Shown in pieces: positions 6,487 to 9,142 of a stretch of DNA of 9,142 nt. Within the stretch, counting starts at the first letter, position 1; the number at the start of each line of letters is the position of its first letter. The stretch comes from Acidobacteriota bacterium. Lineage in GTDB: Bacteria; Acidobacteriota; Blastocatellia; Pyrinomonadales; Pyrinomonadaceae. The stretch covers positions 1 through 9,142 of the forward strand of contig JAIVJP010000453.1 in assembly GCA_020199975.1 (NCBI GenBank), given 5' to 3'. The notes under the pieces were generated by a model, which saw nothing but the letters and a program-made list of their open reading frames with translations, was not told where the DNA came from and did not search any database. Made by a program: the position numbers and the translations under genes.

Positions 6487-6562
6487 GGGACGCGCAGGCA
6501 ATGGGGCAAAGTGGCGCTGATGAGACCCGATGAGACCGAGGAAACGGAAGGGACATCGCCAC
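6466..6562. repeat. degenerate ATGRGG/GAGACC low-complexity tract at the ATPase break
   Basis: Starting where ATPase similarity ends, the sequence becomes purine-rich and loosely repetitive. It has GACGAGAGA, GATAGGGG, CAATGGGGC, GATGAGACC twice (6519-6535 region) and GAGGAAACGGAAGGG. This style is typical of non-coding spacer tracts rather than of protein-coding DNA. The start of the first permease (MALMRPDETEETEG) is translated from it. Confidence 0.45.
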
Positions 6563-7869
6563 GTAGCTATACGTTCGGACAACGGATAGCGCCCACTTCA
6601 AAATCACGTCCCATACGTTTATTTCGCTTTGCCGCACTCTGGGAAGCCTTCCTGGTCGCCGCCTCAAGTCTCCGCACCAACAAACTGCGCACGTCCCTTA
6701 CCTTGATGGGAATAGTCGTAGGCGTAACCGCGGTCATCGCCGTCGTCACGATCATCAAGGGCTTGGACAAGACTGTGGCTCAGACTTTTTCGTCTCAGGG
6801 ATCCACGGTCTTCACAATTTCCAAGAAACCCCAGATCATCAAGTCGCGAGAAGAGTTTATTAAGTTCAACAAACGTAAGGACGTGACGCACGAAGACGCT
6901 GAAGCGATCGCGCGGCTTTGCACGTCTTGCTGGCGCGTGGGCGTCGCAGCAAATGCGTTCGAGACGGTCAAATACGCGGATCAGAAGTCAGATGGTGTGC
7001 GTGTTCGCGGCGTGACGCCGACGACGATGTTCGATATTGACGGCGTCGCGATCGATGCGGGCCGCATCTGGACGGAAGGCGAGGGCGACTCGGGGCGCGA
7101 GATCTGCGTCGTAGGACCCGACATTCTACAAAACCTCTTCGGTGGCGCTGCTGCTGACCGGGCAGTAGGACGAGAAATCAGGATCGCTGGGCGGCCCTAC
7201 ACGATTGTTGGCGTGCTGGAACCCCTCGGCTCTATTTTCGGTTTCTCCCGCGACAATGTTGTCTATATCCCCTACTCCTCATACCAGAAATCCTTCGGCT
7301 CCAGAAGCTCGATCATAGTCTTTATTCAGGTTCCCACCGCGGAGCAACTCGAAGCGGCTGAAGATCAGGTGCGCACGATCATGCGCAACCGTCGTGGCAA
7401 GATCTTCGCCGACGATGCTGACGAAGGCTTCTCGCTGGAGACACAGGACGTCTTTCTTGATCTTTATGGGAAGGCGACTTCAAACATTTACATCGTGACT
7501 ATTGGAGTGGCCGCAATCTCACTGGTGGTAGGTGGCATCGTCGTGATGAATATCATGCTCGTTTCAGTGACCGAACGAACTAAAGAGATTGGTATTCGCA
7601 AAGCTATCGGCGCCCGACGGAAAGATATCCTTACCCAGTTTCTCATTGAGGCGGTGACAGTGACGGCCATCGGTGGAGCTATTGGCGTGGGGACCGGGTT
7701 TGGACTGGCCTACATAATTTCGGCACTAATTGGTTTCCCGTTGCTAATGAGTGTTGCCTCAGCCGTGCTTGGAGTAGGGGTTTCATCTGTGGTGGGGATT
7801 ATCAGCGGCTTGTGGCCGGCCTGGCGCGCGGCGAAGTTAGATCCGATTGAGGCGCTGCGTGCCGAATGA
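6511..7869 (+). CDS. MacB/FtsX-type ABC permease, first copy
   Basis: The 452 residues have the MacB-like layout. TM1 is about 61-83 (TSLTLMGIVVGVTAVIAVV) and a large periplasmic MacB_PCD domain spans about 90-320. Three C-terminal helices (about 327-351, 378-405 and 412-435) form the FtsX domain. The coupling motif VTERTKEIGIRKAIGA (353-368) and the closing GLWPAWRAAKLDPIEALR (433-450) are intact. Family members transduce ATPase action into periplasmic movement, pushing substrates such as lipids, peptides or macrolides through the adaptor. The start is uncertain: GTG at 6511 or ATG at 6520, with no other start codon before TM1. The first 40 or so residues look unlike family members and derive from a low-complexity tract, so the native N-terminus may have been replaced. 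A CTSC motif (137-140) in the periplasmic domain could form a disulfide. Confidence 0.92.
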   Translation: MALMRPDETEETEGTSPRSYTFGQRIAPTSKSRPIRLFRFAALWEAFLVAASSLRTNKLRTSLTLMGIVVGVTAVIAVVTIIKGLDKTVAQTFSSQGSTVFTISKKPQIIKSREEFIKFNKRKDVTHEDAEAIARLCTSCWRVGVAANAFETVKYADQKSDGVRVRGVTPTTMFDIDGVAIDAGRIWTEGEGDSGREICVVGPDILQNLFGGAAADRAVGREIRIAGRPYTIVGVLEPLGSIFGFSRDNVVYIPYSSYQKSFGSRSSIIVFIQVPTAEQLEAAEDQVRTIMRNRRGKIFADDADEGFSLETQDVFLDLYGKATSNIYIVTIGVAAISLVVGGIVVMNIMLVSVTERTKEIGIRKAIGARRKDILTQFLIEAVTVTAIGGAIGVGTGFGLAYIISALIGFPLLMSVASAVLGVGVSSVVGIISGLWPAWRAAKLDPIEALRAE

Positions 7870-7873
7870 AAGC

Positions 7874-7930
7874 CATTGCCAATTGTCGATTGCCGATTGC
7901 ATATTTCGGGCGTATCGCGATATAGCAATT
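7874..7930. repeat. degenerate GATTGCC tract and palindrome before the second permease
   Basis: Directly after the first permease stop come iterations CCATTGCC, CAATTGTC, GATTGCC, GATTGC, then the perfect palindrome TATCGCGATA (7913-7922) and GCAATT. TTGC (7897-7900) and GCAA (7925-7928) could close a hairpin around the palindrome. The tract occupies the place where the N-terminal coding sequence of the second permease is expected. Confidence 0.5.
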
Positions 7931-9090
7931 CAGTCGGTGTCAGCGTGGGCGTTGTCACGGTCATATTCATGGTGTCGATCATCCAAGGTCTGAACAGGGC
8001 TTTTGCTGGTCAAGTCGAGTCGCTGGGTTCAAATACAATCTTCCTCTCAAAATTCGCCCCTAGCTTCGGCCGGCCGCCCGGGCCGGAAGAAATCCATCGA
8101 AAAGATCTAACGATGGACGACGCCGAGGCACTGCGTCGCGAGGCTCCTTCAATTGCAGGGGTCTCTCCGATTCACCGCATGATCGCCGCCACCGCGCGTT
8201 ATCAGGACAAACAGACCGATACACCAATACTCTTTGGTGTGACGCCTAACTATGAGTTTGTCCATTCTCAGTATGTCGCAAGCGGGCGCTTTATTAACGA
8301 CATCGATATGCAGGATCGTTCAAACGTCTGCATCCTCGGCGTTGACGTGATGCGTGCGTTGTTTCCTTTTGCGGATGCTGTTGACAAGGAGATCAGGATC
8401 AACGGCAATCCGTATCGCGTGATCGGCGTCATGGAGCCGCTCGGTAATTTTTTTGGGCAGTCCCGCGATAATTCGATCTTTATGCCGATATCCACCTTCG
8501 ACAAATACTATCCCGATCGGCCTTTTCCCGAAGTTGTGTTTTTCATCATCATCCGTCCCCACTCGCGCGCTCACGTGAAGTCGGCAATGGATGAGATGAC
8601 TGACATCCTGCGCCGGCGCCGGCGTGTTCCACCAAATGCACCCAACAATTTCGGTATCTCTTCGCAGGACTCGTTGCTCGACGTTTACAATCAACTAACC
8701 GGGGCTACCGCGCTTGTGCTTACGGCCATCTCGTTTGTGGCGCTGATGATCGGCGGAATCGGTGTCATGAATATTATGCTTGTTTCCGTTACTGAGAGGA
8801 CGAAAGAGATCGGCATTCGCAAGGCCGTGGGCGCTACGAAACTAAATATACTCTCTCAGTTTCTCATCGAAGCCGTCGTCCTAACGGCGATTGGCGGTCT
8901 GGCAGGATTGATTGTGGGCGAGATTGCGAGCTTGCTCATGAACAAGTACTCGCCGCTTCCAGCTTACGTTCCCCTGTGGGCCATCGCAATGGGCGTGGGG
9001 ATATCTGCTCTGGTGGGCATCGTTTTTGGTTTATGGCCTGCCTGGAAGGCGGCGCGGCTCGATCCGATTGAGGCTCTTCGCTGGGAATAG
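7876..9090 (+). CDS. MacB/FtsX-type ABC permease, second copy, N-terminally truncated
   Basis: From about residue 20 onward the protein matches the first permease family: part of TM1 (SVGVSVGVVTVIFMVSII, 19-36), a periplasmic domain (about 40-275), three C-terminal helices (about 279-303, 330-354 and 366-388), the motif VTERTKEIGIRKAVGA (305-320) and GLWPAWKAARLDPIEALR (385-402). The usual N-terminal cytoplasmic helix and the NKLRT-type entry to TM1, about 30-40 residues, are absent. The bases upstream are a GATTGCC-like spacer tract instead. The only start giving the full frame is TTG at 7876; a GTG at 7945 lies inside TM1. No good Shine-Dalgarno is seen. Such a protein would probably not insert correctly, so this may be a pseudogene or misassembly. 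The two permeases share motifs but differ at many synonymous sites, so the duplication is old. They would form a heterodimer with the ATPase if intact. Confidence 0.9.
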   Translation: MPIVDCRLHISGVSRYSNSVGVSVGVVTVIFMVSIIQGLNRAFAGQVESLGSNTIFLSKFAPSFGRPPGPEEIHRKDLTMDDAEALRREAPSIAGVSPIHRMIAATARYQDKQTDTPILFGVTPNYEFVHSQYVASGRFINDIDMQDRSNVCILGVDVMRALFPFADAVDKEIRINGNPYRVIGVMEPLGNFFGQSRDNSIFMPISTFDKYYPDRPFPEVVFFIIIRPHSRAHVKSAMDEMTDILRRRRRVPPNAPNNFGISSQDSLLDVYNQLTGATALVLTAISFVALMIGGIGVMNIMLVSVTERTKEIGIRKAVGATKLNILSQFLIEAVVLTAIGGLAGLIVGEIASLLMNKYSPLPAYVPLWAIAMGVGISALVGIVFGLWPAWKAARLDPIEALRWE

Positions 9091-9142
9091 TGATCCTGCT
9101 TGAACTCTTAACCCCCAATTGCAACAATATCGGAATTCAACC
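9091..9142. other. downstream flank, no gene seen
   Basis: The last 52 bases after the second permease stop hold no coding signal and no hairpin followed by a T-run. The stretch CCCCCAATTGCAACAATATCGGAATT resembles the start of another AT-rich spacer tract, but too little is visible to judge. Confidence 0.35.

Noticed and set aside
6484..6511. ATPase and first permease in one frame across a single TAG, suggesting stop-codon readthrough to a fusion
   Set aside because: The fused product would still lack LSGGQ and Walker B, and the linker is low-complexity; shared frame has a one in three chance.

Overview
The window holds two divergent gene blocks that meet at a shared intergenic region of about 345 bp (roughly 4088-4432). 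No RNA genes, CRISPR array, transposase or integrase were found. The gene content is a bacterial Ser/Thr kinase carrying a C-terminal FHA domain, an FHA-GAF-SpoIIE phosphatase, and a MacA/MacB-like exporter with two separate FtsX-type permeases. Together with a moderate base composition and degenerate GATT-type intergenic tracts, this suggests an environmental Acidobacteriota, perhaps Blastocatellia. That placement is inference from gene style, not from any marker gene.

Left block, minus strand, read from 4087/4070 down to 1: a small FHA-domain protein; a zinc-ribbon / Ser-Thr kinase / FHA protein; an RDD-family membrane protein; and an FHA-GAF-PP2C (SpoIIE/RsbU-type) phosphatase whose C-terminus runs off the left edge. 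A good sigma70-like promoter (TTGGCA, 18 nt, TAGAAT) lies just upstream of the first gene. The block reads as a phosphosignalling module: a kinase to write phosphothreonine, three FHA domains to read it, a phosphatase that could erase it or act on another phosphoprotein, and a membrane protein of unknown role.

Right block, plus strand, 4433-9090: a periplasmic adaptor (HlyD/MacA family), an ABC ATPase overlapping it by one base (TAATG), and two MacB/FtsX-type permeases. As written, this exporter is damaged. The ATPase ends immediately before the LSGGQ signature, so it lacks the signature, Walker B and switch histidine. The second permease lacks its N-terminal cytoplasmic segment and the start of TM1. 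Both broken ends coincide with short degenerate low-complexity tracts (ATGRGG-like at about 6466-6562, GATTGCC-like at about 7874-7930). The kinase also seems to have lost the C-terminal part of its catalytic domain, and the small FHA gene may carry a one-base frameshift near its start. These four lesions are the most notable thing in the window. They may be real gene decay or recombination, or an assembly artefact; the sequence alone cannot decide.

I did not find a convincing new biological system. The best candidates for a second look are the lesion/repeat association and the compact kinase-FHA-RDD-phosphatase cluster divergent from an exporter.
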